Of a DNA stretch of 64,000 nucleotides, positions 1 to 7,349 are shown piece by piece. The position numbers were made by a program, and so were the translations under genes. Every line of letters begins with the position of its first letter. Within the stretch, counting starts at the first letter, position 1. The stretch is from Bdellovibrionales bacterium (GTDB lineage: Bacteria; Bdellovibrionota; UBA1018; CAIMNF01), in NCBI GenBank assembly GCA_018266375.1, contig JAFEAO010000005.1, positions 130,619 through 194,618 of the forward strand. Direction: 5' to 3'. Under the pieces are notes generated by a model. The model was not told the origin of the DNA. It saw nothing but the letters and a program-made list of their open reading frames with translations, and did no database searches.

Positions 1-256
1 TTTGGATGAGCTCGTCCGCCGCGGCGACATCGGTCTCACGTAATTTCTCTGCAGCTTCGCGTACAGCATGGTCGAAGCCAGCGTGAGCGAGTGCGGTGAA
101 GTCTTTCTTTTGAAGCGCGCTTACGAATTCGTTGCGAGCATCAAGTGCGGCTTGAGCAGCGAGACGCTGCTGATTCGCGGAGCTTTGTGCATTTGCGGTT
201 TGGTTAAAATTTAAAATACAAACAACGGCCAATAGAAATGGAATTACGGTCTTCAT
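1..256 (-). CDS. Secreted protein of unknown function, 3' part outside window
   Basis: The reading frame starts with ATG at 256 behind a strong ribosome site (AAGGGGG, 4 bases upstream) and stays open to the window edge, giving 85 residues of an incomplete protein. Residues 1-23 form a typical signal peptide (MKTV, a hydrophobic core, then cleavage after ANA). The mature part is alanine- and glutamate-rich and looks helical. I do not recognise a family. It is transcribed away from the ankyrin gene on its right, separated from it by about 180 bases. Confidence 0.7.
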   Translation of the reverse strand, partial: MKTVIPFLLAVVCILNFNQTANAQSSANQQRLAAQAALDARNEFVSALQKKDFTALAHAGFDHAVREAAEKLRETDVAAADELIQ

Positions 257-436
257 GTTCCCCCTTTTTAGGTTGTCATCATTGACAATCTCAATCCCAG
301 TAGAAGAATCGTATCGCCTACACCGTCAGGAAACCAGACGAAATTGTGAAAACATTGACGATTGTTAAGTGGAAACGGGATGCATCTTATATGAATTATC
401 TAAGATTAGTAGAAAGGCTTCTCTACCGTATAAGCT

Positions 437-1408
437 CTATTTATACTGAAGGATCTGATGTGCGCCGGGACGGGGAACCGGCGTTGACGTGGTGCTGACG
501 CGGCGGTTGTTCTTTTGTTTTGGCGTTTTAGATCTCGACGCGTTGCCGATGCGGGCATAAAAGTTCGTCGCGTATTCCTTATACCTCTCGGGTGCGGACT
601 TCCCGAAGAAATCCTTTTCCTCTTTGTGAGCACCCGCCGACATGAGAACGCGAATCACGGTTTCATGACCCATCTCTGCCGCGGCCATGAGCGGGGTCGC
701 GTGAGTGTAACGAGTTTTTTCGTCGACCCTCGCGCCCGCAGAGATGAGGTAGCGAACGGCGTCGACGTGACCGAATCGGCTCGCGAGATGCAGAGGTGTT
801 TCGCCCGAAGTGTTCTTCGCGTTGACGTTGGCGCCGTTGGAGATAAAAGTACGGATGAGTCTGACGTTCCCGCTCGCCGCGGCTTGGTGGAGCGCGGTTC
901 GGCCGTCGCCGATGTAAGCACGGTCGATAAGCTTGAGCGTTTCCGGATAAGTTTGCACGAGTGCGGTCGCCATGCGCTCATAGCGATCGGTCATCTTCTG
1001 CCCCACCACCGCGAGCGATGATAACACTACAATGAGAGGAGTGCCGCGAGAGTCGGTCAAGCGAGGTTTCAAGCCCTGGAGCTTCATCTCGTTTAAAATC
1101 ACAATAAAAGCGCGATCCGAACCGTGCGAAGCCGCGCGATCGAGAAACGTTTCTTTAAGCTTGTTTTTAATGACGGATACCGGCGAATAGCCCCGATCGA
1201 AAAACATGCGCAAACGGGTGCCGTTGTTTTCGTCGATGGCGCCGACGATGTCCGCGGTTTCCGCTATATGTCGCGAACCCGGGAGGTCAATTACCTTTGC
1301 GTTTTTTGTCGGGGTGTATGCGTACGCGTGCGCGCCCACCAGGAGAACGAGTACCTGGGGAATCAACCGAAAAAGTGTAATGATGCGGATGTGGGCCGAG
1401 CTTAACAT
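437..1408 (-). CDS. Exported ankyrin-repeat protein
   Basis: 323 residues. A hydrophobic N-terminal segment (residues about 8-30, ending AHAYA) looks like a signal peptide, so the protein probably acts in the periplasm or outside the cell. Three recognisable ankyrin repeats lie at about 169-200, 202-233 and 236-268, with the usual TALHQAA, TPLHLAS and TPLMAAA cores. Residues 40-165 hold weaker, possibly degenerate repeats. Ankyrin repeats bind other proteins and have no catalytic role, so the partner cannot be read from the sequence. The start at 1408 has an AGGGG ribosome site. The basic C-terminal tail (KQKNNRR region) may be unstructured. Confidence 0.8.
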   Translation of the reverse strand: MLSSAHIRIITLFRLIPQVLVLLVGAHAYAYTPTKNAKVIDLPGSRHIAETADIVGAIDENNGTRLRMFFDRGYSPVSVIKNKLKETFLDRAASHGSDRAFIVILNEMKLQGLKPRLTDSRGTPLIVVLSSLAVVGQKMTDRYERMATALVQTYPETLKLIDRAYIGDGRTALHQAAASGNVRLIRTFISNGANVNAKNTSGETPLHLASRFGHVDAVRYLISAGARVDEKTRYTHATPLMAAAEMGHETVIRVLMSAGAHKEEKDFFGKSAPERYKEYATNFYARIGNASRSKTPKQKNNRRVSTTSTPVPRPGAHQILQYK

Positions 1409-1529
1409 GGCCCCTATTGAGCAAACGTCGGGCCAAGTTTTGGTCCAACCAAAAACGTTCCTTACTGTTGAATAAACAGGACTTTTTGGATTGACGTGTA
1501 TTGAGCTTTGACATCATAGTGTCTAATTT

Positions 1530-1610
1530 TTAGGCAGCTGTAGACTTCTTCCGTTCAATCATCTGACTTACCGTCATGCCGCGCGAGGCGGCCTCGTTTC
1601 CGAGCTTTTT
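1530..1610 (-). pseudogene. C-terminal fragment resembling a ribbon-helix-helix protein
   Basis: Reading the minus strand between the ankyrin and DUF2892 genes gives a short open stretch, YKKLGNEAASRGMTVSQMIE followed by a lysine-rich end and a stop at 1530. It resembles the tail of a small ribbon-helix-helix DNA-binding protein. There is no start codon with a ribosome site in this frame and a stop lies directly upstream, so at most this is a remnant. The rest of the 210-base gap shows nothing I can name. Confidence 0.25.
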
Positions 1611-1618
1611 ATATTCGG

Positions 1619-1849
1619 TTAACTATCGTGATTGTTACGAATTGAGTTGAGTCCGCATACGGCATAGAACGGACAGTAGCGGGCAAGCCCGGTAACAACG
1701 AAGACACCGCTGGCGAGCCCCCACATTCCGATCGTGCCCATCAGAGCCAGAGACATGAACACAACGCCGATGAAAATGCGGAAGAAGCTGTCAACACAGC
1801 CGACGTTGATATTGAAATCGCCTTTTGCGGGAGTTGTATGTGTTTCCAT
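1619..1849 (-). CDS. Small inner-membrane protein, DUF2892 type
   Basis: 76 residues. The pattern NxGxxDxxFR, then a hydrophobic hairpin of two membrane segments (about 23-40 and 43-56), then ARYCPFYAVCGL matches the DUF2892 family, which also forms the membrane part of YgaP-like proteins. The conserved CPxY/C motif at the end of the second segment is present. Such proteins have two helices in the inner membrane and no firm function. It lies just downstream of the lipoprotein gene starting at 2314 on the same strand and may be cotranscribed with it. Confidence 0.8.
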   Translation of the reverse strand: METHTTPAKGDFNINVGCVDSFFRIFIGVVFMSLALMGTIGMWGLASGVFVVTGLARYCPFYAVCGLNSIRNNHDS

Positions 1850-1873
1850 ACGTTGAGTGTAAGGGATTAGCGG

Positions 1874-2314
1874 TCAGTTGACAATAAATGTCCCGGCGCC
1901 GCCGGTAGCAATGTCGGTAAAGGTAAATGTACCCGTACTATTCATGATGACAACGGAAGTCTGGGTGGAACTTGACGGCCCATAACTCCCGGTAGTCGGC
2001 GGTGTGCCGTTTTGAACCCCGATCGTGTGCACCGAGCTCAAATTGATGAAGGTAAAGTGGACCTGAGATCCGACGCTCATCGTGCACTGGAGGTTTTGTC
2101 CGGGCAAGAAAGTCGCGTTGGCACTCTCGGCGCAGCCACAAATCCGCTTTATCATGCCTTCATAAACTTGCAATTGAACCGTGCCGCTCGTACAGCTGGA
2201 GCTCGTGCCACCGGCGCTAATGATGCCGCAGCCATGCATAAAAAGCATCGTTATTGCAACAAGTTGCAATTTGATGGCGGTCTTCATCCAGCGGTGTATG
2301 GCGCGGGTTTTCAT
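1874..2314 (-). CDS. Small lipoprotein, possibly cupredoxin-like
   Basis: 146 residues. The N-terminus is basic (KTRAIHRWMK), followed by a hydrophobic stretch ending LFMHGC, a plausible lipobox with Cys29 as the lipidated residue. Three further cysteines occur at 41-61. The C-terminal half (SQVHFTFINLSSVHTIGV onward) is beta-rich and resembles the outline of a cupredoxin fold, but I cannot see a full copper-ligand set, so the assignment is weak. The product would be a small envelope lipoprotein. The gene runs away from tRNA-Arg. Confidence 0.65.
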   Translation of the reverse strand: MKTRAIHRWMKTAIKLQLVAITMLFMHGCGIISAGGTSSSCTSGTVQLQVYEGMIKRICGCAESANATFLPGQNLQCTMSVGSQVHFTFINLSSVHTIGVQNGTPPTTGSYGPSSSTQTSVVIMNSTGTFTFTDIATGGAGTFIVN

Positions 2315-2350
2315 ACTCCTAGAATCGCAAACTTGAGCAGTAAAATCAAA

Positions 2351-2379
2351 TTGATAAAACCGCGTCGTTATTGTACTTT
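2351..2379 (+). promoter_or_regulatory. Candidate promoter of tRNA-Arg
   Basis: TTGATA (2351-2356), a 17-base spacer and TACTTT (2374-2379) form a plausible housekeeping promoter. It would start transcription about 20 bases before the tRNA. Read by eye only. Confidence 0.4.
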
Positions 2380-2405
2380 GTGGCTCTACTTTTTTTGTAG
2401 TTAAC

Positions 2406-2483
2406 GGACTCGTAGCTCAGTTGGATTAGAGCATCGCACTACGGATGCGAAGGTCGTAGGTTCGAACCCTTCCGAGTCCGCCA
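2406..2483 (+). tRNA. tRNA-Arg (anticodon ACG)
   Basis: A complete cloverleaf can be folded. The acceptor stem is GGACTCG with CGAGTCC. The D arm is GCTC/GAGC. The anticodon stem TCGCA/TGCGA carries the loop CTACGGA (anticodon ACG, reading CGN arginine codons). The T arm has the TTCGAAC loop, with one T-T mismatch in its stem. The CCA end is encoded at 2481-2483. An integrase remnant ends only 41 bases downstream, so this tRNA is the likely integration target of the decayed island that follows. Confidence 0.95.
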
Positions 2484-2523
2484 TTTAAACTAAAAGGTAA
2501 GTCTTTGATCAGGGGTGCAAATT

Positions 2524-3500
2524 TCATTTTGCGTCCCTATTTTTATTTGTGGTGCTCACACTCTCATTATAACCGCGGAGCAAATGCGGCACAACTAGGG
2601 GCAATTCCTGTTGAATGTGCATTTCGGGTTGGGCGCTTGCGGAATCATCATTTGATGCGTTTGGATTCAGGCCCGATACCATTTTCATCAATTGCCCGAG
2701 CATCTGTTCCTGCTTGATCGCAGCGGTGTGGTCGGCAACTTTCAAATCGCCATCGAGTAAGTGCGCATAAATCTTGGCCGTGATCTGGATATCGGCGTGG
2801 CCGAGGAGCAGAGACACCTTTTTCAAGCCCCAACCCGCGCGGAGCTTATTTGAACCATAAGAATGGCGAAGGGTGTGGAGGTCGATCCGCTTTTTGAAAA
2901 TCCGGCTTGTTTAGCTGCTCTTTTTAACGGTTTCAAAAACGAATCGCGAAACGGTCTTGCGCCATCGACGTAAGAAAACACATGCTCGCCGTTTCCTTGT
3001 AGTCCTTCGATTGCTTTCCAAGCTTCGTCTTCAATCGGTAAAGATCGAGTAGAGCCTTCGGTTTTTGAGTCGCGGACATGGAAAAATCCATTTGCTTGGT
3101 CAACATCCGACCACTTCAGATCAAGTGCCTCACTTCGGCGCATACCGGTAACCGATAAAAATTTAACGAAAGAATCGAGTAGTGCAGACTTTGACTTCTC
3201 TGTTTGCTGGAAAAGCATCGCCAACTCTTCGGGCGTCAGAAAATTAATCGCGCGAGACGGCGCTTGCTTCGGCGCGATCGTTTTTAGTCTCGGTAGCTCC
3301 AGAATCGGATTCTTGATTCCTTTATGACTGCTGCAATACGCAGCGAAGAACGCGCAAAGGACATAATGATTGCGGCGGATTGTGTTTTTTGAAAGGTTCT
3401 CGCTAATGCGTTCTTCGTAAAACCGGATAAAATGCTCAGTCGTCAGTTTTGAAATATTGAGGTTACCCCAACGTGGCCGGATTTTTGTTTCGACTAAAAT
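2524..3500 (-). pseudogene. Tyrosine recombinase (integrase), frameshifted and truncated at its 5' end
   Basis: A phage-type integrase whose parts all survive in two frames. From 3500 the frame gives an N-terminal core-binding domain (KIRPRWGNLNISKLTTEHF), then the catalytic domain with TGMRRSEAL (first Arg) and a KTEGSTRSLP strand. About position 2893 the frame shifts, and the adjacent frame continues with LHTLRHSYGS (His-xx-Arg), LLGHADI (His) and the nucleophile in AKIYAHL (Tyr). At the join the sequence has five A where six would keep the frame, so one lost base explains it. The region before 3500 that should carry the arm-binding N-terminus is missing; a TAA stop lies there. It presumably once integrated an element at tRNA-Arg; it should now be inactive. 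Confidence 0.85.
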
Positions 3501-4210
3501 TTATTTCCAGCCGATTATCTCATCAACAATCTTCATCACCTTTATTGCTCGACCGCCATCCTCTGAAGCCGCATATAGTGCGGTTCGCACAGCTTCTTCG
3601 TAAGTTGGATTCTCTCTCAAAATTTCAAATTCTTGCTTTAGCTATTTTTTTAGCTCTGTTGAAGGGAGTATGAAAGCGGGTTGAACACCTATATTACCTG
3701 ATATCACCAGAACAATACCTTCAAAATCATGTGAAAACCGCAGGTCATTGCCTCCCCTTGCTTTCAATGCCTCCAGCTTTGTGGCAAAAAAATAAGGCAA
3801 GGAAAGAATCTTGATGTCTGTCCCGCTCGGCAACTTGACTATAATGCATTCACAATTGCATCCGGATACCAACGGTTACTAAAGCCCAATATCTTTGAAT
3901 CCTTGGGCATGACATCGACCTTGATACCATCCAAAATATATCGGCACATTGGCGCAGAATCGTCATTGATTGGTTTTTTGAATCCTAACTTAGCCAACTT
4001 CTTCTCGAAGACTTCAAACTCTAAAAGTCCTGAGATTTCGACGATCATGTCGACATCTTGCGTGGCGATTGACTCCGGAGAGTTTGGATCGGTGATATAA
4101 AGGGTAGTCGTTGCGCCACCAACAAAAACAACCTCACTCAAGAGAGTTCCGAGACGTTTTGCCACAACTTCAAGAACTTCGATATCTGGATGAATTTTCT
4201 TTTTACTCAT
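3501..4210 (-). pseudogene. Nucleotidyltransferase-fold toxin-like protein (AbiEii-type), twice broken
   Basis: Starts at 4210 with MSKKKIHPDIEVLE. It has the nucleotidyltransferase signature: GG at FVGGATTTL and the metal-binding TQDVDMIVEI (DxD). The first frame ends early near 3855; the adjacent frame carries on with IVKLPSGTDIKILSLPYF and ATKLEALKARGGNDLRFSHD, typical of the family. A second lesion is an in-frame TAG at 3642-3644. Beyond it the same frame still encodes a well-kept tail (NPTYEEAVRTALYAASEDGG) up to TAA at 3501-3503. The start overlaps the upstream winged-helix gene by four bases (ATGA), as expected for a two-gene unit. The gene is not likely to make a working enzyme. Confidence 0.75.
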
Positions 4211-4743
4211 GCGCTCTTCTTAAACAAAATTCTCTTTAACTCTTCCTGCGCCAGATTGACTTCACGAGCAGTACTTTTGGATCGAAGGATATCGGCCAAA
4301 CAAAGGAGTGTATATAGCTCCATGTCGTTGACTGCGATCTCTGGCACCGTTTTGTATATTGGCTCAAGTGATACACCCCGAGACCTTCCCTCGCTATGAG
4401 GCCATACTAATAAAAACTCGGCAGGTGTTCTAATTTTCTCCGCGAACACGTAAGCAGAAGCTGTCGGAACTCCCCGGGCAGGCGCTCCTTTTTTACCAGG
4501 AAAAATGTACTTGAGCGCATGAACCAAAAATTCGTTCAAGGCCGCTCGATTCACCTTCTTTTTGTCCTCGGTAATCAAGTCGTGTCTTTTCAATCGCTCT
4601 AAAGAATACGCAATCTCAGAGGGGCTGATCAACGTCTCTCGGGCTATATCCGTTTGCTTCCACCCGGCTTTTTGCTCCAATAAAAGCAATTTCAATGCAA
4701 CGAGTACATCCTGGGGTCTTAAATCATGTCGTGGTCCAGCCAT
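4207..4743 (-). CDS. Winged-helix DNA-binding protein, partner of the broken nucleotidyltransferase
   Basis: 178 residues, intact. Residues 8-65 form a helix-turn-helix/winged-helix unit (DVLVALKLLLLEQ, WKQTDIARETLISPSEIAYSLERL). The middle and C-terminal parts are alpha-helical without a family I can name. It directly precedes and overlaps the nucleotidyltransferase gene, the arrangement of AbiE-like toxin-antitoxin or defence pairs, so it is probably the antitoxin and autorepressor (inference). A 31-bp near-perfect palindrome lies 27 bases upstream of its start and is the obvious operator candidate. The gene is intact while its partner is broken, which fits an antitoxin outliving its toxin. 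Confidence 0.65.
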   Translation of the reverse strand: MAGPRHDLRPQDVLVALKLLLLEQKAGWKQTDIARETLISPSEIAYSLERLKRHDLITEDKKKVNRAALNEFLVHALKYIFPGKKGAPARGVPTASAYVFAEKIRTPAEFLLVWPHSEGRSRGVSLEPIYKTVPEIAVNDMELYTLLCLADILRSKSTAREVNLAQEELKRILFKKSA

Positions 4744-4769
4744 AACTAATTATAAAATCGAAAATCGAA

Positions 4770-4800
4770 ATTCACAATACACAATTTGTGAATTGTGAAT
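4770..4800. promoter_or_regulatory. 31-bp palindrome, probable operator
   Basis: The two 15-base halves (4770-4784 and 4786-4800) are inverted copies around a central T with a single mismatch. Each half is itself built of two TTCACAA/TTGTGAA-type units, so four half-sites are present. The position just upstream of the winged-helix gene points to autoregulation. This rests on the symmetry alone. Confidence 0.6.
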
Positions 4801-4824
4801 TATATGTAATTACAATGTGTTAAG

Positions 4825-5015
4825 TTAATGAATTTCCACAATTTTCTCAATCGAACCTGCAGAGGTTTCGAGGATCAAATTCGTCGTTCCTTTGGCAACC
4901 AGTGGCTTCAACACCACCGCGCATCCAAGTTCTTTCGGGATCACTGTTTTAGAGAGCGACTCAACTGAATTGGATCAGTCTCAGTAAATCCAGGCACCAG
5001 AATTACAATTTTCAT
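4825..5015 (-). pseudogene. Short frameshifted reading frame, function unknown
   Basis: From ATG at 5015, directly after AAAGGA, the minus strand reads MKIVILVPGFTETDPIQLSR and then hits TGA about 24 codons in. Shifting one base gives a further coding-like run (VIPKELGCAVVLKPLVAKG) ending at 4825. The two parts may be one small gene of about 60 codons split by a frameshift. I do not recognise it. The rest of the 385-base gap (4744-5128) holds the palindrome and a promoter-like TATAAT. Confidence 0.3.
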
Positions 5016-5073
5016 TCCTTTCTGTGCTTCCTGGAAGCTCCGCGGACAGATTCGGTCAGTTAAATATTGTATA

Positions 5074-5079
5074 TATAAT
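5074..5079 (+). promoter_or_regulatory. Candidate -10 element before the serine protease
   Basis: A perfect TATAAT in an AT-rich stretch 50 bases before the protease start. The -35 at the right distance (TTCGGT, 5051-5056) is poor, so this is only a candidate. Confidence 0.3.
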
Positions 5080-5128
5080 AATTCCAATAGACCTTTTTAA
5101 TCGAGGACACCTGTGGCAAAGTTCGACT

Positions 5129-5974
5129 ATGAAAACTTTGATCCTGATCTTGGGCCTTATCACAAGTATCACCGCCACTCTTCACGCAAACGCGGTTGAA
5201 TACCACGGCCCGGCTTCTTACGCCGATGTGATCGCGCATGATGTCGGCACTCCGGCAAATTGGGATGGGATTGCAAAACTTCCAGGTTGTTCGGGAGCGC
5301 TCATCACCTTGACGAACGATCCAAACGCGAAAGCACTCATTCTCACCAACGGCCACTGCACAAACAGCAGCATGCACTCAGGAACTTACATCTCGGATAC
5401 TCCGGTTGCCGATGTCCGTAGTGCCGCAATCTATACCAGCAAAGGCACCACCGTGTCAGCGCGCCTGTTGAAAGTGGTGTACGCGACTTTGACGAAGACC
5501 GATATCTCCATTTACGAGACTGACACCTCTTACGCCGAGCTCGCAGCAAAAGACGCGCACCCATTCCAACTTGCGCAAAAATCTTCGGTTGCAGGCGACG
5601 CACTGACTTTGATCAGCGGTTACTGGGCGCAGGAGCAATCTTGTAGCATCGCAGCCGTGATCCCGGAGCTTCGCGAAGAACCGAACCTCGATACCTTCAA
5701 CGCTTACCGCTACACCACCTGTAAGTCGACTCCAGGTTGGTCAGGCACTCCGATGATCGCCAAAAACACTCGCACCATCATCGGCATCAACAACACTCAC
5801 TACTCGGGCGGAACTCCTTGCTCTGAAGACAACCCGTGCGAAGTCGACAGCACGGGCCGAATCTCGGTCGGTCCCAACGGAACTTCTTACGGTCAGCAAA
5901 CCGCGCTGATTTGGTCTTGCGTTGTGAACGGAAGGTTCAACGTCAACAACACCGGTTGCGCACTTAAGTTCTAA
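5129..5974 (+). CDS. Secreted trypsin-like serine protease
   Basis: 281 residues from ATG 5129. The frame is open further upstream, but only from here does the protein begin with a signal peptide (MKTLILILGLITSITATLHA, cleavage near ANA). The chymotrypsin-fold triad is readable: His76 in ILTNGHC, Asp125 in KTDISIYE, and Ser205 in TPGWSGTPM, where GWSG replaces the usual GDSGG. The protein is cysteine-containing (C54, C77, C172, C198 and others), suggesting disulfides outside the cytoplasm. It should cleave peptide bonds in the periplasm or medium; specificity is not readable. The ribosome site is weak. Confidence 0.85.
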   Translation: MKTLILILGLITSITATLHANAVEYHGPASYADVIAHDVGTPANWDGIAKLPGCSGALITLTNDPNAKALILTNGHCTNSSMHSGTYISDTPVADVRSAAIYTSKGTTVSARLLKVVYATLTKTDISIYETDTSYAELAAKDAHPFQLAQKSSVAGDALTLISGYWAQEQSCSIAAVIPELREEPNLDTFNAYRYTTCKSTPGWSGTPMIAKNTRTIIGINNTHYSGGTPCSEDNPCEVDSTGRISVGPNGTSYGQQTALIWSCVVNGRFNVNNTGCALKF

Positions 5975-5980
5975 TGACTT

Positions 5981-6007
5981 GCGGTTAGGGGAAGAATGCC
6001 TAACTGC
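5981..6007 (+). terminator. Possible hairpin terminator after the protease
   Basis: GCGGTTAGG and CCTAACTGC pair over 9 positions, one a G-T pair, around a 9-base loop. No clear T-run follows, so termination is uncertain. Confidence 0.3.
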
Positions 6008-6063
6008 TTCAATAAAGAAGCTGATCATCGCCGTTGCCATCCCCGGGGCGATTCGGTACCAAT

Positions 6064-7296
6064 ATGGACATGGGATCTGGGGAGAGCTCACGCCGTAAAT
6101 TTTTGAAACAGCTTGGGATTGGCGCAGCGTCTTTCGCGATCGCACCCATTCTCAAACTCCCCCACGCTCGCGCCGATGATGACCACGTTTACTTTAATAC
6201 CGGCACGCTCGGCCTCTCTCCGCGCGAGGTAACCGAAACCGTCGTGATGGTCATGAGGAACGAGGAGAACGACCGAATCAAAGCGCAAGACGAAGAACGC
6301 TACTCGATCCGCGCTCGCCAAAGCTTAGCAAAACTCGTCGGAGCCTCGGCCGAAGAAATCTCCCTCACTCACAATGCAACCGAAGGCAACAATATCGTCG
6401 CGTGGGGCCTGCCGCTCAAGCGTGGCGACGAAGTCATCGTCACTACGCACGAGCACGTTGGCGGAGTCTTACCCTGGTTGAATCGTGCACGCCTCGAGGG
6501 CATCGTCGTTAAATCTTTCGATCCGGCACCCACTGCCGCGCAAACTCTCGAAAGAATCGAATCTTTGATGACCGCAAGCACTCGCGTGATTGCCATCCCA
6601 CACGTTCTTTGCACCACGGGCATGGTGATGCCGATTGCGGAGATCGCAACTCTTGCGCACTCGCGAGACGCCTATTGCGCGATCGACGGCGCACAAGCCT
6701 GCGGAATGGTCGCATTGGATTTGCATGCCATGGGAGTTGATTTCTACGCGACCTCGGGACATAAATGGTTACTCGGCCCGAAGGGCACTGGATTTTTGTA
6801 CGTGCGTAAGGACCTGCTCGATACGCTCGCGCCAAAATTTGTAGGAGCGTACTCCGATTCAGGCTGGGGTTTAAATCCCGCCACGATCGAGGGGCTGAAT
6901 CCAACGGCCCACCGCTACGACTTCGGTACTCAGAACGCTGCGCTCCAAGCGGGGCTCGTTGCCGCCACGGACTATTTTCAAAAACTCGGACCGACGGAAA
7001 TCTACAAACATGGCTTCGATCTGGCGACCCGTCTTCAAGGAGGATTGCGCGAGCACGCCTCCCACATAGAACTTCTCACTCCAACCGAAGATCAATCGAG
7101 AGGAATGATCACCACTTTCAAATTCCGCGATCCTGCGCTCGACTTCCGTAAGTTCGGCACCTATGCAAGCGAGAATAAGTTTCGGGTGCGTCTGGTTTCG
7201 GAGGCGGGACAAAACGCGATTCGCGTCTCCACTCATCTCTGCAATACGGTAAGCGAAATCGAGCGCTTTTTAGGGATCGTTGATCAATTTGCGTGA
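6064..7296 (+). CDS. Tat-exported class V aminotransferase-like PLP enzyme
   Basis: 410 residues from ATG 6064; an in-frame ATG ten codons earlier is possible. The N-terminus has a twin-arginine signal (SRRKFLKQ, then a hydrophobic stretch and ARA), so a folded cofactor-containing enzyme is exported. The rest matches class V aminotransferases of the cysteine desulfurase / isopenicillin N epimerase branch: NTGTLGLSP near the start, HNATEGNN, an AIDGAQ strand for the pyridine nitrogen, and the PLP lysine in SGHKWLLGPKGTG (about Lys234). An exported PLP enzyme of this class would act on an amino acid or amine in the periplasm; the substrate is unknown. Confidence 0.85.
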   Translation: MDMGSGESSRRKFLKQLGIGAASFAIAPILKLPHARADDDHVYFNTGTLGLSPREVTETVVMVMRNEENDRIKAQDEERYSIRARQSLAKLVGASAEEISLTHNATEGNNIVAWGLPLKRGDEVIVTTHEHVGGVLPWLNRARLEGIVVKSFDPAPTAAQTLERIESLMTASTRVIAIPHVLCTTGMVMPIAEIATLAHSRDAYCAIDGAQACGMVALDLHAMGVDFYATSGHKWLLGPKGTGFLYVRKDLLDTLAPKFVGAYSDSGWGLNPATIEGLNPTAHRYDFGTQNAALQAGLVAATDYFQKLGPTEIYKHGFDLATRLQGGLREHASHIELLTPTEDQSRGMITTFKFRDPALDFRKFGTYASENKFRVRLVSEAGQNAIRVSTHLCNTVSEIERFLGIVDQFA

Positions 7297-7316
7297 CGAA
7301 GAACACCATCGTCACG
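7292..7316. terminator. Hairpin between convergent genes
   Basis: CGTGACG (7292-7298) and CGTCACG (7310-7316) form a perfect 7-base stem right at the stop codon of the aminotransferase gene, facing the end of the minus-strand gene at 7350. No T-run follows on either strand, so it is at best a weak terminator or an mRNA end stabiliser. Confidence 0.3.
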
Positions 7317-7349
7317 GCCAAAGAGTTCTTAAGCTAGGACTTTTCGCGA

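Noticed and set aside
2484..5128. Direct repeat of the tRNA-Arg 3' end as attR
   Set aside because: Searched by eye for the GTTCGAACC and GAGTCCGCCA words; no second copy was seen, so no attachment site is claimed.
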